From positions 992,001 to 1,056,000 of the forward strand of contig JAHRHY010000002.1 in assembly GCA_019671135.1 (NCBI GenBank): a DNA stretch of 64,000 nucleotides, read 5' to 3'. Below the pieces are notes generated by a model. The model was not told where the DNA came from, did no database searches, and was given only the letters and a program-made list of their open reading frames with translations. Positions 25,143 through 36,993 of the stretch are shown here, in pieces. The number at the start of each line of letters is the position of its first letter. The first letter of the stretch is position 1. The translations under genes and the position numbers were made by a program. This DNA comes from Linnemannia hyalina. Lineage: Eukaryota > Mortierellomycota > Mortierellomycetes > Mortierellales > Mortierellaceae.

Positions 25143-27269
25143 ATGAAATTTGCCATGCAGCTTAGCGCTGTCGTGCACTGTTGCCTCCTATGGAGTGTAG
25201 TGACAGCCGCAGGACCACAACCGGCATACTTCTCTGCTTATGCCACAGTTGACGAGAGCACATTTTACATCCAGGGCGGATCCAACATCTCCAACTCCAG
25301 TATCATATACGATCAATTCTACTCTCTTGACTTGACACAGAGCTGGAATGTCACCAATCCTCCATGGTCCGCGCTTGCCGTTGGCCTCGTGCCTGCACGA
25401 CTCAAGACCGTCTTTCATTCGATATCGCTCTCCAGCAACCGCAAGACGTTGACGTTCTGGGACATGTACAGTCTGTCGCCTTACTCTGCTAATTACCACC
25501 TCGACACCAATGCATGGGAGGTACTACCTCCCCTGTCCTTACAACCCTCCGGCTTCAAAATAGCCAAAGCAGCGACAGACCCCACAACGGACCGTGTTTA
25601 CATCCCTGGCAGCATAGGCAACAGCGGTACACTTGCTTATGATCCTATATCCAAAAACGTGGCTACACTCGCAAATCCGCCTACAGTAAACGGCAAAAGC
25701 ACCGGTTGGAACGGATATACATTTGTTTGGAGTGAGTTAAGGAAATCCTTCTTGCTCTTTGGCGGGTTGGCTACTCAAGCTTCATCTTACCTTTACGAGT
25801 ACAAACCTACATCAGCCAGTCCATGGAACGCGCTGGTAATTGAAAAAGAAAGAAATAATGATGTATCCTCATTTTCTGGTTGCGCCTCCATATTTTATTT
25901 TTGTAATGTACCCTCACAACCTTGTTTCTTCACCTCTATTTCTTCTCGTCTAGAAAGCGAATGGAACCCTTCCCCCTGTGCTTACTGGCAGCTGCATGGT
26001 TCCTGGTAAAGATAAAAACTCGTGGCATGTTGTTTGTTTTCTCTCACTGTAGCTTACGAGTGTGTTGACTAAACCGAGCTATATCCGTTATTATATTTTA
26101 TTTTCAGCGCATAATGGAACCAAAATGATTCTCTTTGGAGGAACCTACAACAGCAGCGTCTACATTGATACCCTGTATATCCTTGACGTCGCGACCTTGA
26201 CATGGAGTCAAGGAGGCAAGCATCAGCCTCGATTAGGAGCCGCTTGCTCAGTCTCCGGAGACTACCTTCTTGTCTGGGGTGGTATGACAAATACATAGGT
26301 TGATAGGTCTGACGCCAGAAAATCCAGCATCTTGATTTTTTTTGTCATCAGTGTCGCTAACATTTCATTTTTTGCGTTTAATCGTTTGTCAATCTCATAG
26401 GCACATCGGTTGACAATACAGGAATCCCTGCTCTGATGGCTGAGACTCCCGCTGTATACAACATAAACACAACTCAGTGGACGAGCGCGTTCATCGCCAG
26501 GAAAAAAGCGACACCACCACCAACAACAGTAATGACAAAACCAACAGCAACGCATCCACTTGGGTCAAAAGATACGGGAGTCGGCAGCCCAGCGACAGGA
26601 GGAGAGACGGCCATCAACAACAGTAATTTTGCGAATGTCGGAGGTGCGGTAGGCGCAGGAGTAGTAGTTATTTTGATTGCAATCGGGGTGGTCTTCAGGA
26701 GGCGGCGTAGTCACTGTCAGCAGCAAAAAAAGGAAATGCAGGGGCACTCAACTTCTCAGGCGCGACCTGATCAAAAAAATGGACAGGATCTCATTGAGGA
26801 GATGTATTCTCGACACACCCTACCGCCGTCTGAACCAGCCATTACTTCACAGGCAGTATTACAGAGCACTCACCCTGCTAACTATTCGCCGAACATCGCT
26901 CAAGGCGGCAGCCCTCAGCAAGGTTACTGTCAAGGGTTGCAACAGGTTCCCATGGACTCTTACTCGCGGCTGACCCCATTGCCTCCTCAGCGCATCAACT
27001 CCTCAGTGTCATCTCGATCTGCATCAACGCTTGTTGCCACCCCCTCCATGACAACTTTCCCTCGATATCCTTCATCGCCACAGAGTTATTTCTTTGATTC
27101 CGCTCCTCTAAGTCAGCGAAACACGCGGAATCCTCAGGATCATAGTGCTTTAACCTATCAGGAGTATTATGCCCCCGATTCAACGCCGAATAACTCTCAA
27201 TGGATTCAGAACAAGATCAACGCTCTGCAAGCGGAGGCTAACAGGCTGCAGGCGATTCTCCACCCCTAA
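25143..27269 (+). CDS. Kelch-propeller membrane protein K6, coiled-coil tail
   Basis: 595 aa from exons 25143-25835, 25954-26005, 26108-26281, 26401-27269. Signal peptide about 1-22. Propeller: FYIQGGSNIS..FYSLDLTQSW, TFWDMYS..LDTNAWEVLP, VYIPGSIGNSG, SFLLFGGLAT..LYEYK, KMILFGGTYN..YILDVATLTW, ACSVSGDYLLVWGG. Helix about 384-405 (GGAVGAGVVVILIAIGVVF), then RRRRSHCQQQKKEMQ. The ~190-residue tail is Pro/Ser/Gln-rich, has NTRNPQDHS, and ends in a short coiled coil (INALQAEANRLQAILHP). From about 25132 to about 26385 the DNA is nearly identical to K9 (36983-38236), introns included, while the tail matches K7 instead: a mosaic gene. Confidence 0.88.
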
Positions 27270-29109
27270 TTTTTTTAATGCCCTCCTATTTTCCTTAATG
27301 TCCGTTTTCTTTCGTTTTTTCTACAATACAAAAAGAACCCCATTGCCAGTTTGATATACATGCACTTTGTTCGGAAAAAGAGAGTGAGGGCAGCTTAAGA
27401 TGGAGATCGACAAAACGCAACAATAACAATTGAAAATTAGTGGAAAAGAGTTGCCAAAATACTATGTGTATTTTGTCCAGCCGTGGGCATAGGTGGGCGA
27501 AGTTGGAGGTTAGAAGAAAAGAGAATCGCTTCCTTCATCACTATCTTAAAGCCAACTTCTATGACGACCACTTCCACCATCTCTCGACACCACTGGCCTG
27601 TTTTCCAAGCTACGATCATCAATTGGGTACCGTGCGAAGAAAGAGATGGGGTGCAGACACGTCCCTTGTCCTCAATGAACTCACTCATCCCAATGTGATT
27701 TCATTCTCCTCGAAAGAAAGTGAACCGCATGTGCTTTTTTCTTTTCTAAGCGTGAGGACGAAGGCTACGTCCAGTTCTAAGAGTAGCAAGGCAGGGGGTG
27801 GAGGTTGTTCTTTTTTCGTGCATTAATAAGTACCAAAATACGCCTCGCTTTTCTCCTTTCTCCGCTCAAACGTGTTCACAAGCGCGGCAGATGGCAAAGG
27901 GCGCTTCATGTTTAATAAAGAGAGAGAGAGAGAGAGAGAGACAGAAAGAGAAAGAGGGAGAATGCAGGGGTGGGGTGGAGGGAACACTTTCTAGAAGGAA
28001 ATTCTGCATGTGGAGCCTTTTTTTTACCTTGACTAGAGTGGGAGTGACATTGATGGTTGTGTGTGTGTGTGCGTTTGTGCATGCGTGCTAGATTGTTTAC
28101 ATGCCGTGTTCATCGTTGAATGACATACACAAAAATGATTCAGGGGTTGCGATGCGTTGCATGTCGAGTAAAACTTCATTTTGAGCCCTCTTACAGGGTT
28201 CCTTAACTTGTGCTTTTATTTATCAACGCACTGTTATGATTGAGAGGCAACATTGTCGGCACCAAGGATGGAGCATATTGGAGTCAAGATGACCCTCTTT
28301 TTCTTTATCCTTTCTCCTTTTTACCTCTTCCTTCCACAACATAGTCTCTCCACAACCCCTATTCTTCTTTCCTCTCTGCCTCCCTCTCCTCCTCATCCTG
28401 ACTTCCTCTCCATCTTTTCTCTCTCCCTCTCTTCCCTCTTCCTACTAAACACAAACAATTTTTTTTGTTGGTTGCGGCAGCCGAGTGATATCTCTCTCTA
28501 CCAAGAATAAGGGAATTGCGGGGACAACAGTGACCATTCTAATCGTATTCTTACTCTTCTCCAGCAGTGTTAACAGTGAGGGGTGCTTCTAATAGGTGGA
28601 GAGACATGAAATGTATTGAGCAAGGAGGTTTCTTGACCCAAGCTTTTTTCTGCTATCGCTGATAAGGTTTGAAACGCAATCTACCGGGTGCGGAGCATGT
28701 ATTTTCTCAGTAACAGCTACTAGTTGCCATGGTCGATGCTTGCCTTGTTTCTGTTGACATGCCTTGTTTTTGTTGACATGCCTTGTTTTTGTATGTATTG
28801 CTTTTATGTACCTGACAGATGAGAACTCCGCTTTCTCTTTTCTCTTCCTTAATCGATTCAATCGAAAACCGTGAAACCAAAAAATAAAATAAATAAGAGT
28901 GACATGCAAGGTGAAGATTCCCTCTCTTTGTCTCCATTGCCGTTCCCTTTGTTCCCTTCCTACCTTTCTGTCCTTTTTCTATAGTTCCCACCGTCTGCAT
29001 TTTTTCCATCTTCTACTCAAGCAGCATCTCAAACACACCATCCCTCTCCACTCATACTTTCATTCTGAATTCTACAAAGCAACCCATCTTAATTCAATAT
29101 CTGTGTCAA
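27270..29109. promoter_or_regulatory. K6-K7 spacer with shared upstream blocks
   Basis: A (GA)n run at 27919-27941. Distal block 28090-28200 (GTTTACATGCCGTGTTC, ATTCAGGGGTTGCG, TTTTGAGCCC). Proximal block 28665-28870 with GATAAGGTTTGAAACGCAATC and a 19-bp tandem repeat containing TGCCTTGTTT (28741-28795). A small frame at 27798-28091 is low complexity. No gene is supported. Confidence 0.42.
28741..28795 (+). repeat. 19-bp tandem repeat of the spacer motif
   Basis: TGCCTTGTTTCTGTTGACA, TGCCTTGTTTTTGTTGACA and a partial third copy lie head to tail. They amplify the ATGCCTTGTTT word that occurs once or twice in each neighbouring spacer. Confidence 0.85.
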
Positions 29110-31214
29110 ATGAAGCTCAGTACCCAGCTTTTTACATTTGTATTCTGCAGCCTTCTATGGGGCGTTTCCTCCGGATCGTCGCCAAAGACAGCGTACTTCT
29201 CCGCCTATGCAACAGTTGAGGAGAACACACTCTACATCCAAGGCGGAACCAACGTCTCGACATCCGCCGACATATACAACCAATTCTACTCTCTGGATCT
29301 CACACATAGCTGGAATACGTCGAATCCCCCTTGGTCCGAGGTCACCACCGTCGGCCTCATTCCAGCGGGGCTCAAGGCCTGGACTCATTCGATGTCGCTA
29401 TTACGGAACCAAAAGACTTTGACATTCTGAACATAAATGGCTCTATCTCCTACGCTGCGAGTTTTCACCTGGACACCAACTCATGGGAAGAACTACCCGG
29501 TCTTCCCTTGATGAAGCAGGGACTTGATGTTCAACAAATGTGCACAGCAGCGACGGACCCCAAGACCAATGTGGTTTATATCCCTGGAGGCGCAGACATG
29601 GCTATGCTGTCATATTCGCCTGCTTCAAGATCCTCAACCAAACTTCCAATGGAGCGAAGAGCTACAAACACGACATTTTGGAGTGGCTACTCTTTTGTTT
29701 GGAGCGATGTGAGATTGTCGTTCCTGTACTTTGGAGGGTATGATTATCCGGGGTTCGGGTCGCCTTATTTTTATGAGTTCAGACCCGGGCGCATTAGCCC
29801 ATGGTCGACCTTGGTATTTGCATAACACTAAAGTTGATTTTCATTTTGTTTATTGTCGAGAGTGTACCCATACAGTATCACTTACAGTATCATATCTCTC
29901 TATCCCTCTCTCTCTCTCTTTTCATTTTTGTTACATCAAGAGCTCTTCCGGATCTATGCCACCTCCTCTCGCTTCCAGCTGCATGGTCCCTGGTAAGAAG
30001 GACCCGGAAGAAAAAAAACGTCAAAAATAATGCCACGATTGGCTTTCCTGCAAACAGGTGCACTTCTTTCTCATGCTGACTGACTAACTTGTCATCTTGT
30101 TGAATCTGCTTTTACTAGCCTACAACGGGACCAAGATGCTTGTCTTTGGAGGAGTTGATGCTTTTGCTCTGGAATATATTGATATCCTGTACATCCTCGA
30201 CGTCCCAACCATGACTTGGAGCCAAGGGGCAAAATATCAGCCACGGCTGGGAATGGTCTGTTCAGTCTCTGGAGACTACCTTATCGTTTGGGGAGGTATG
30301 ACAAATACATATGTCGTTCGTTCGGACGCTTGAGAACCGAAAGTGCTGATTGTTTTATATGGTCAGTTGTTAACGTTTTCCTTCCTCCCCTGTGTTTGCT
30401 GTGTGTGATCGTTGGTTATTCAGGAACATCAGCGCAAATGGACGATGCAGGAAAAATTACTCCGTTGAATGAGACCCTTATTCTGTACAATATCAAAACG
30501 GCACAGTGGACGACACAGTTTATCGACAAAAAAACCTCTAGCGACAACAGTAATAAGAACGCTGCTATCATTGGCGGTTCAGTTGGTGCGGTGGTAGTCA
30601 CCATTTTGATTGCCGGCGTGGTGGCCTTCAGGACGAGGTGCCGTCACCGTCAGCAGCAAAAGCAAGAAATACAAGTGTCGTCGCCACTCCAGCTTCGACC
30701 TGAACAGGATATCGAAGAAGAACTCGTGGAGAAGACGCACTTTCGAGATATTCAACCACGCCCGGAGAGAGTAATAAACCCACATCCAACGTTTCAGAGA
30801 ACTCAGCCTGCCAAGACTACACCACCAAACACCTCTCACAGCTACAGCCCTCAGTATGTTTACGCTCAAGGGCCGCAACAGGATTCCGTGGACCCTCCCC
30901 CGTGGCGGACCTCCATATCGCCCTCACAGAGAATTCGATCCGTGTCGTCGTCCCGATCAACATCAGCACTTGTCGTCATCCCCACCATGCCCGCTTCCCC
31001 TCGATATCCTTCATACCAGCAACAGCATCGTTCGCCTCAGCAGCAACAACAGCATCAGTCAGTTACTCTCAGTCCTCCAACTCGACGAACCACGCGGAAC
31101 CCTCAAGGCCGTAATACCCCAGAACCGACGTCTAATAGCAACCATAAAGTTCAGTACCAGATTGATGCACTGCATGCAGAGGCGAGCAGACTGCAGGCGA
31201 TGCTTGACTCTTAG
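29110..31214 (+). pseudogene. Kelch membrane protein K7 with one frame break
   Basis: Same plan as K6, about 574 aa if the break is ignored. Exons 29110-29813, 29941-29992, 30119-30295, 30424-31214. Signal peptide about 1-22; blade 1 LYIQGGTNVS..FYSLDLTHSW. At 29428-29430 exon 1 reads TTC TGA where relatives have TTC TGG GA.; the kelch sequence resumes at once in another frame (SYAASFHLDTNSWEELP) and stays open to the donor at 29814. One missing base explains it, either a recent mutation, a population variant or a sequence error. Exons 2-4 are intact: SSCMVP, YILDVPTMTW, VCSVSGDYLIVWGG, helix GGSVGAVVVTILIAGVVAF, basic RTRCRHRQQQKQE, a Pro/Ser tail with TTRNPQGRN, and terminal coiled coil IDALHAEASRLQAMLDS. 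Decay seems very recent. Confidence 0.8.
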
Positions 31215-33029
31215 TTTATAATCCTTCTTTGTATACCCTTCCCCCTTTACTTTTCCTTTGTCTTGCTAATAACAAAAAATGACAGAGAGCGAGATTGGTG
31301 ACTTTGGTCTTTTATTTGTTCTGTGATTTCTCTCCTATCTTCCTCCATTCTTCCCCAGTGAACACCATTGGCATTCATGGCTGATCATGTTGACTAGAAA
31401 TTTGCTTACCGCTTCCTTCATGTTTCCTCGCCTCATACTGCTGTCAGGAAGGTAGACATGCACTTTTGATATTACAACTCATGTGGATTGACTTATGAAC
31501 AGGCAGCGCATGATCGTTGCATAATCTCTTGCTCCTACTCCCTCCAGGGTTCCTGCAGCCCCTGCTGATCTACGCGTTTTTGGAAATGGAATAGAAGTGC
31601 ACCAAAGTGATGACGTTGCCACCAAAGTGAGAACGTCACTATCAGAAGGTGGTTGCGTTACGCATACTATCACCTCTATGGTGTTTCCCATTGACACATT
31701 CGACCATACACCATACTTTTCAGAGGTAATAAGCGGGAGCCTATCGGACGTACAGTCGCCAATTCACGTTTTTCCATATGTTGCTTGCAAGAAAATGTCA
31801 ATATGCTGGAGAACTTTGCGTTTGTCTGCATGTTAATATACCTCTTTCCTCGCCCATCCACATACCTAGTACCAGAAATGGCCAGCACTGTTTTCCCCTC
31901 TTACATGCTCACTTTGGCCAGGGCCTGGCAAGAGAGGAATGGACCATTTTCTCCAGAGAACTAGAGGTTAATCGAGATGCTGTACGCGGACTTTTTTTTT
32001 CCATCTCGTACAGAGTGAGAGAGACACTGTTCTTCCTGTTGGGGGTATGTTTTTGCGTGTGCTTCGTTTACATGCCTTGCTTGTTTGTCTAGGAATCAGG
32101 GGCTGTGATGGAAATACTCGATCGATCACCGAGTGAGACTATTTTAATTTGAGCCCGTGCCTTTTTTAATTAGTGACAAGGTCAAGCCTTTTTTTCTTGG
32201 TCGACCACAGGATTGACCATGTCTCCATGTCAGCTGCTTGGACATAATGGAAGATGGTAAAGGTAGACCTCTCTCGTCCTACCTCACTCCTTCTTCTGTT
32301 ACACCTTCTATTTTCCTCCCATCTCTCTTCTCTTTGGCGAAATGAACCTTATATATTATTTTCGATCTGATGTTTTTTCTGTGTATCGATGTCGGTGAGG
32401 GATCGAGGTAATGCTGGTCTAATCACGCCAACCTCATTTCACTACCTCAGGTACATGCAGAACTCATCAAACCCTACTCACTTTCATTTTCTAGTATCTT
32501 CAATTATAAGGAGACACTGATTCATGGAAGGCATGAAAAATGGATGTCTACAGGGTTCTACAAACAGCTCATTTTTTTGATCCTTGATGACGAGTGGAAC
32601 ATAATCTAGAGGGGACATGAAATTTTTGGCGGCAACTCCTTGTGTGTTTGTGAGCCTTGCTTTTCGAACGCCCTGTGCGTATGTAATCGACAAATGAGCA
32701 TTGCTTGTTCGCTTTTTCTTGTTCAACACCGCTTACATCTAAATCGTACGACAAAGACAATATAAAAAAAAGCCCCAGAAAGGGTCGAACGAAGATGCCA
32801 CTCCCATTGATTTGGTTGCACTCTGTCGTTGTTGTTCTTTCTTCTTTCTTTCTTCAATCTCTGCCCCCACATTGTCACTTACCCCTCACGTCGACATCGT
32901 CATCGACACACCTCTCCCTCCCTTTAAATCAACAATACCCTCGTCACAATTCTCCAGCTTTAGTTCGACAGCATCCACGACACAGCATCCCTGTCCATCC
33001 AACATCCTCTCCCTCCTAACTCGACCACT
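31215..33029. promoter_or_regulatory. K7-K8 spacer with shared upstream blocks
   Basis: Distal block 32055-32200 (GTTTACATGCCTTGCTTG, AATCAGGGGCTGTG, CCGAGTGAGACT, TTTGAGCCCG). Proximal block 32610-32785 (TTTTTGGCGGCAACTCCTTG, GTAATCGACAAATGAGCATT, ATCGTACGACAAA, AATATAAAAAAAAG). A short frame at 31778-32092 has no motif. No gene is seen. Confidence 0.42.
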
Positions 33030-35031
33030 ATGCTTCCTTTTTATACACAACATTACCCAACTCTCAGTGCTCTCTTATGCTGCTGTCTTCTATGGGGTGT
33101 ATCAGCGGCACCACCGCGACCGGCGTATTACTCCGCCTATGTGACAGTCGAAGAGAACACCCTCTACATCCAAGGCGGATCCAACATCTCGACATCCGCC
33201 GACGTATACACCCAATTCTACTCTCTGGATCTCACACAGAGCTGGAATACATCGAGCCCCCCATGGACGGAGGTCACTTCCGATGGTTCTTTTCCAGTAC
33301 GACTCAAAGCCCAATTTCATTCAATATCATACTCACAGAGTCGCAAGGCGTTGAATTTCTGGGATATGGACAAGTCGCCTCCCTACTCTGTGGGGTTCCA
33401 CCCGGACACCAACAAATGGGAAGATATGCCCGCACCACCTCCACTAAAAACTGCCGATCTCAAAATATGCAAAGCGGCGACGGATCCGACGACTGATCGT
33501 ATTTATATTCCTGGAGGCGCAAGCAAAGGCATGCTTGTTTACGATCCCTCATCCAAAAAATCGACGGCTGTTGATATGCCACCTGGAAGAAACCTTTCGA
33601 GCTGGAGTACTTATACGTTTGCATGGAACAGTGTGAGGGGATCCTTTTTCCTTTTTGGAGGCGTGCTGCTTACTAAACAACCGTCCCTTTATGAGTACAT
33701 GCCGGCAAGAGCTAATTGGGCTCCACTGGTACTTGTCCTGTCGTTCTGTGTGATATAGCTGCGACATCTTTGCTTTCTTGTACCCTAGAATGAGCTCTCA
33801 CAATGTCACCCCCTTCTCTCTCTCATTTAATTCATTCACACAGATCTCGGCTGGATCAGTGCCACCAATTCTTTCGGGCAGCTGCATGGTCTCTGGTAAA
33901 GAAGAAACAGACAAACCCAACACACACGCATACATACAGTTCCGTGATCGCTCATTGCTACCAAGCATTCCTCAGTTCATTGTCACTGACTTGTTTGCCT
34001 TTTTGTTCAATATCGCTCTTGCCAGCCCACAACGGAACCAAGATGCTTGTCTTTGGAGGGATGTATAGTCTTACAATGTCCGGTACTCTATTCATCCTCG
34101 ATGTCCCCACCATGACATGGACTCAAGGACCAGGTTCTACACCTCGAATGGGCATGGTCTGTGCCGTTTCTGGAGATTACTTTATCGTCTGGGGTGGTAT
34201 GACGATACATTGCTTGCCGCTGACTCAAAACGTACCAAGAACTCTATACAGTTGTTTTTTTATCGTTCGATATTAATATTCATTTTTTGGCTTATGTGTT
34301 TGTGCTTCCTTGTGTTTCAATTGATAGGAATTTCGTGGGACAATGCCGCGGCCCCTGTTCCATTATCAGATACCCCCATCGTTTACAACATCAACCTGAC
34401 ACAATGGACGTCAACTTTCGTCCCCAGAGCAAAGGAAACACCAACAACAACAATAATAACAACGTCGACAGCGGTACCAACAGAACCAATAGAGCCAACA
34501 GCACCAACAGGATCAACAGAGCCAGGAGTCGCTAACCCGGTGACAGAAGAAGCAACCAGCAGCAGGAGTCACAAAGCCGTAATCATTGGCACTTCAGTCG
34601 GTGGTGGAGTATTCCTCATCGTCTTGATTGTCTGCGGAGTGTGCCTCTGCAAGAGGCGCCGTCGTGCCCAGCAGCAGCAGCTACATAAAAAAATGCTGGA
34701 AGAGCCCACGAAAAAGTTCCAGTTCCGTATCGTCCAACAGCCCGAAACAGATGCCACCATAGAGCCGACATTCTATCCAACCCGCCCCTTCAGAATCACG
34801 CCACCAACGACTCCGAAAAAATCAAAGCAAAAACTCGGCGACAGATCGGAGAAAGATCGACTGAATTCTCCTACACACTGGAACTCTTCGCATTCTCATA
34901 GTGACCGATCCTTGACGTCCCCGTCGACATCGACGCTTGTCACCTCTAACATCGATACCAACACTACCGCCACGATACTTCCTCAGCATATTGTCACACT
35001 CGACCGCTTCGAGGCTGAACGCAATCGCTAG
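33030..35031 (+). CDS. Kelch-propeller membrane protein K8, RIVQQ-type tail
   Basis: 541 aa from exons 33030-33728, 33844-33895, 34026-34196, 34328-35031. Signal peptide about 1-27 (LLCCCLLWGVSA core). Propeller: LYIQGGSNIS..FYSLDLTQSW, NFWDMDK..PDTNKWEDMP, IYIPGGASKGML, SFFLFGGVLL..LYEYMPARANW, KMLVFGGMYS..FILDVPTMTW, VCAVSGDYFIVWGG. The linker is Thr/Pro-rich. Helix about 390-412 (GTSVGGGVFLIVLIVCGVCL), then CKRRRRAQQQQ. The tail carries KKFQFRIVQQPET, TRPFRITPP and ILPQHIVTLDR, all shared with K9 and not with K6/K7. A relic coiled coil lies just downstream in another frame (35193-35258), so the tail type may have been replaced or truncated. Confidence 0.87.
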
Positions 35032-35192
35032 CCCTCTCTCGTTCTTAACGCTGTGTGTAGCCTTGCGCGTTCTCAGGGCAACCGCCAGGATTAAAGCAAT
35101 CTCAACAATCCTTAGAAGCGGTAATATCATTCCATCGACCTCACGACTCCTCACATCTAGCGGACTTAGCAAGAACCATCGAATCGACACCT

Positions 35193-35258
35193 AGTAATGA
35201 ACAAAAAACCCAGGAGCAGATGAGCTCTCTGCAGGCAGAAGTGAATAAATCTCAGGGG
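35193..35258 (+). pseudogene. Relic coiled-coil tail downstream of K8
   Basis: About 160 nt after the K8 stop, in a different frame, the sequence reads SNEQKTQEQMSSLQAEVNK. This aligns with the K12 C-terminus (SNEELQRQVQALQAELSR), keeping SNE, Q and LQAE at matching spacing. It is too short to be a gene and is best read as a remnant of an older K8 tail. Confidence 0.5.
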
Positions 35259-36993
35259 GGAACTCATCTAGTGTATTTTTCACATTTCTCTCCTTCTTAC
35301 TTTGGCTTGATAATAGGAAAAAAAATATCCACTGACTGTCCATTTGTTATGCTTGTTTGTTGGGTGGAGTGTGTTTGTGCCTCTTCAATCTCCATTATCC
35401 TTTTACAAGCATTCTGAGCGTGTATGGACATGTCGAACGGAAAGATGGAATGGTTGGATCTTTGTGTTTTGTCCGTTACTGTTTTCCTATGCGATGGATG
35501 CGAGGGCTGTATGGTGCCAAAAGTCACGTGTAAGATCTCTGTCCAAAGATGGAGGAAGCGAGGGATGAACAGAGTTCTCACTACTCACAACTCACAACTT
35601 TGCATGAACAATAATCACAGCAATCCCCCCCTCACCGCCAACCCATTTCTTCTTTGATTTTCATGTTCTCGTTATACCCTTTATTATCACAGGCTTGTTC
35701 TTCCAACCTATGGAAGATGATTGAGGCACAACAGAGTCAACAGAGTACAGGCTGGCTTTGTCGTTCGTCTAAAGAACGAAAGTAAGTGTATTTTGCTCCA
35801 AACAAAAAAGAATGAGCCGCATGTGTGTGTGTAAAGACGCGGGGTAGGACAACTACAGCTGAAGAGGCCTGTGACCCTTCTTGCCCTTTTTCCATACTCA
35901 CATTGGCCAGACCTTGGTAATTGTGGAATGAGTCGGTCGTTCTTGTTTTACAAGGAAAGGATAGGGAGAGATGTAAAGGGACATCAAGAGGGAGGGGGGA
36001 AGGGTAGGGAAATCGAGGAAGAGGTTTGCACTTGGACCTTTTTACTTAACCCGGGTCTGTTGATGTGTGCTTGCTTGTTGGCACGCCTTGATTGATCACA
36101 ACGCAAATGGATTTCATATAGGGGCTGTCATTTTGAAAAAATCTTACTCGTCGAGTGAGACTGGAATGTGAGCCCTGTCAACGCGCTTTGTAATTACCAA
36201 GCAAGCCTTTTCTTGATTAAGGGAGCTACCAGCAGGATCATGTAAGCATTCTAGCTCCTCGGATGCCACGGCGTATCAACAGCAACAATGACCCTCTCTC
36301 TCTTTTGCCCGACCCTCCTATTCTCTTTCTCTAACACTTCCCCTCGTCCTCCCCCGCTTTCTCCTCAATCCCTCTTTCGTGTCGCAGACGTTAACGTTTG
36401 ATCGTTTGTTTCCTTTCTTGCATAGAAGGCAATGGGGGAATGTCAATCGCAAGGGGAAACTATCCCGAAGCATTGTCATTCACCTCATTTCTTTACTTCA
36501 AGTCCATGTGGAACTCAACCCCTTGTCATCTCATCACTTCTGTCATTGACGAGGGAGGACCCCAGGCCACTGTTTTTTATCCTTGATAAAGGTTGAAACA
36601 TAATCAATAGCACGCGTGAAATATTTTGGTGGCGACCCCTGCTTGTTTAATTGCTTTGCTTGCTAAATGCCTTGTTTCTACGTAATCGACTAATGAGCGC
36701 TGTTTGTCAGCTATCATCATGCCTAGCCACTACCTTTACGATAATGCAATAAAAAGGGTCCTGGCAGAGGAGAACTAAGGTGACATTTCTTTCATCTTTG
36801 CGGCAGAGTTGCTTTTTTCGTCGTTCTTTTTCTCTCTTTCTATCTCTTTCACCTTCCTTTTTATCTTCCCCTCCCCTCCCCCCAACACACACACAGACCT
36901 CTGTTCCACAGAATCTCAGACACACCGCCTTTTACATCCAAATATCCTCTTGTAATACCACCACAACACCCATCTTTTACATATCTATATCCG
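35259..36993. promoter_or_regulatory. K8-K9 spacer with shared upstream blocks
   Basis: Distal block 36070-36240 (GGCACGCCTTGATTG, ATAGGGGCTGTC, GTCGAGTGAGACT, TGTGAGCCC, AATTACCAAGCAAGCC). Proximal block 36585-36775 (GATAAAGGTTGAAACATAATC, TTTTGGTGGCGACCCCTGC, AATGCCTTGTTTCTACG, TAATCGACTAATGAGCGCTG, CAATAAAAAGGG). Small frames at 35297-35657 lack motifs. No gene is seen. Confidence 0.42.

Noticed and set aside
34822..35190. 122-codon minus-strand frame over the K8 tail
   Set aside because: Antisense of a coding exon whose plus frame carries the motifs shared with K9.
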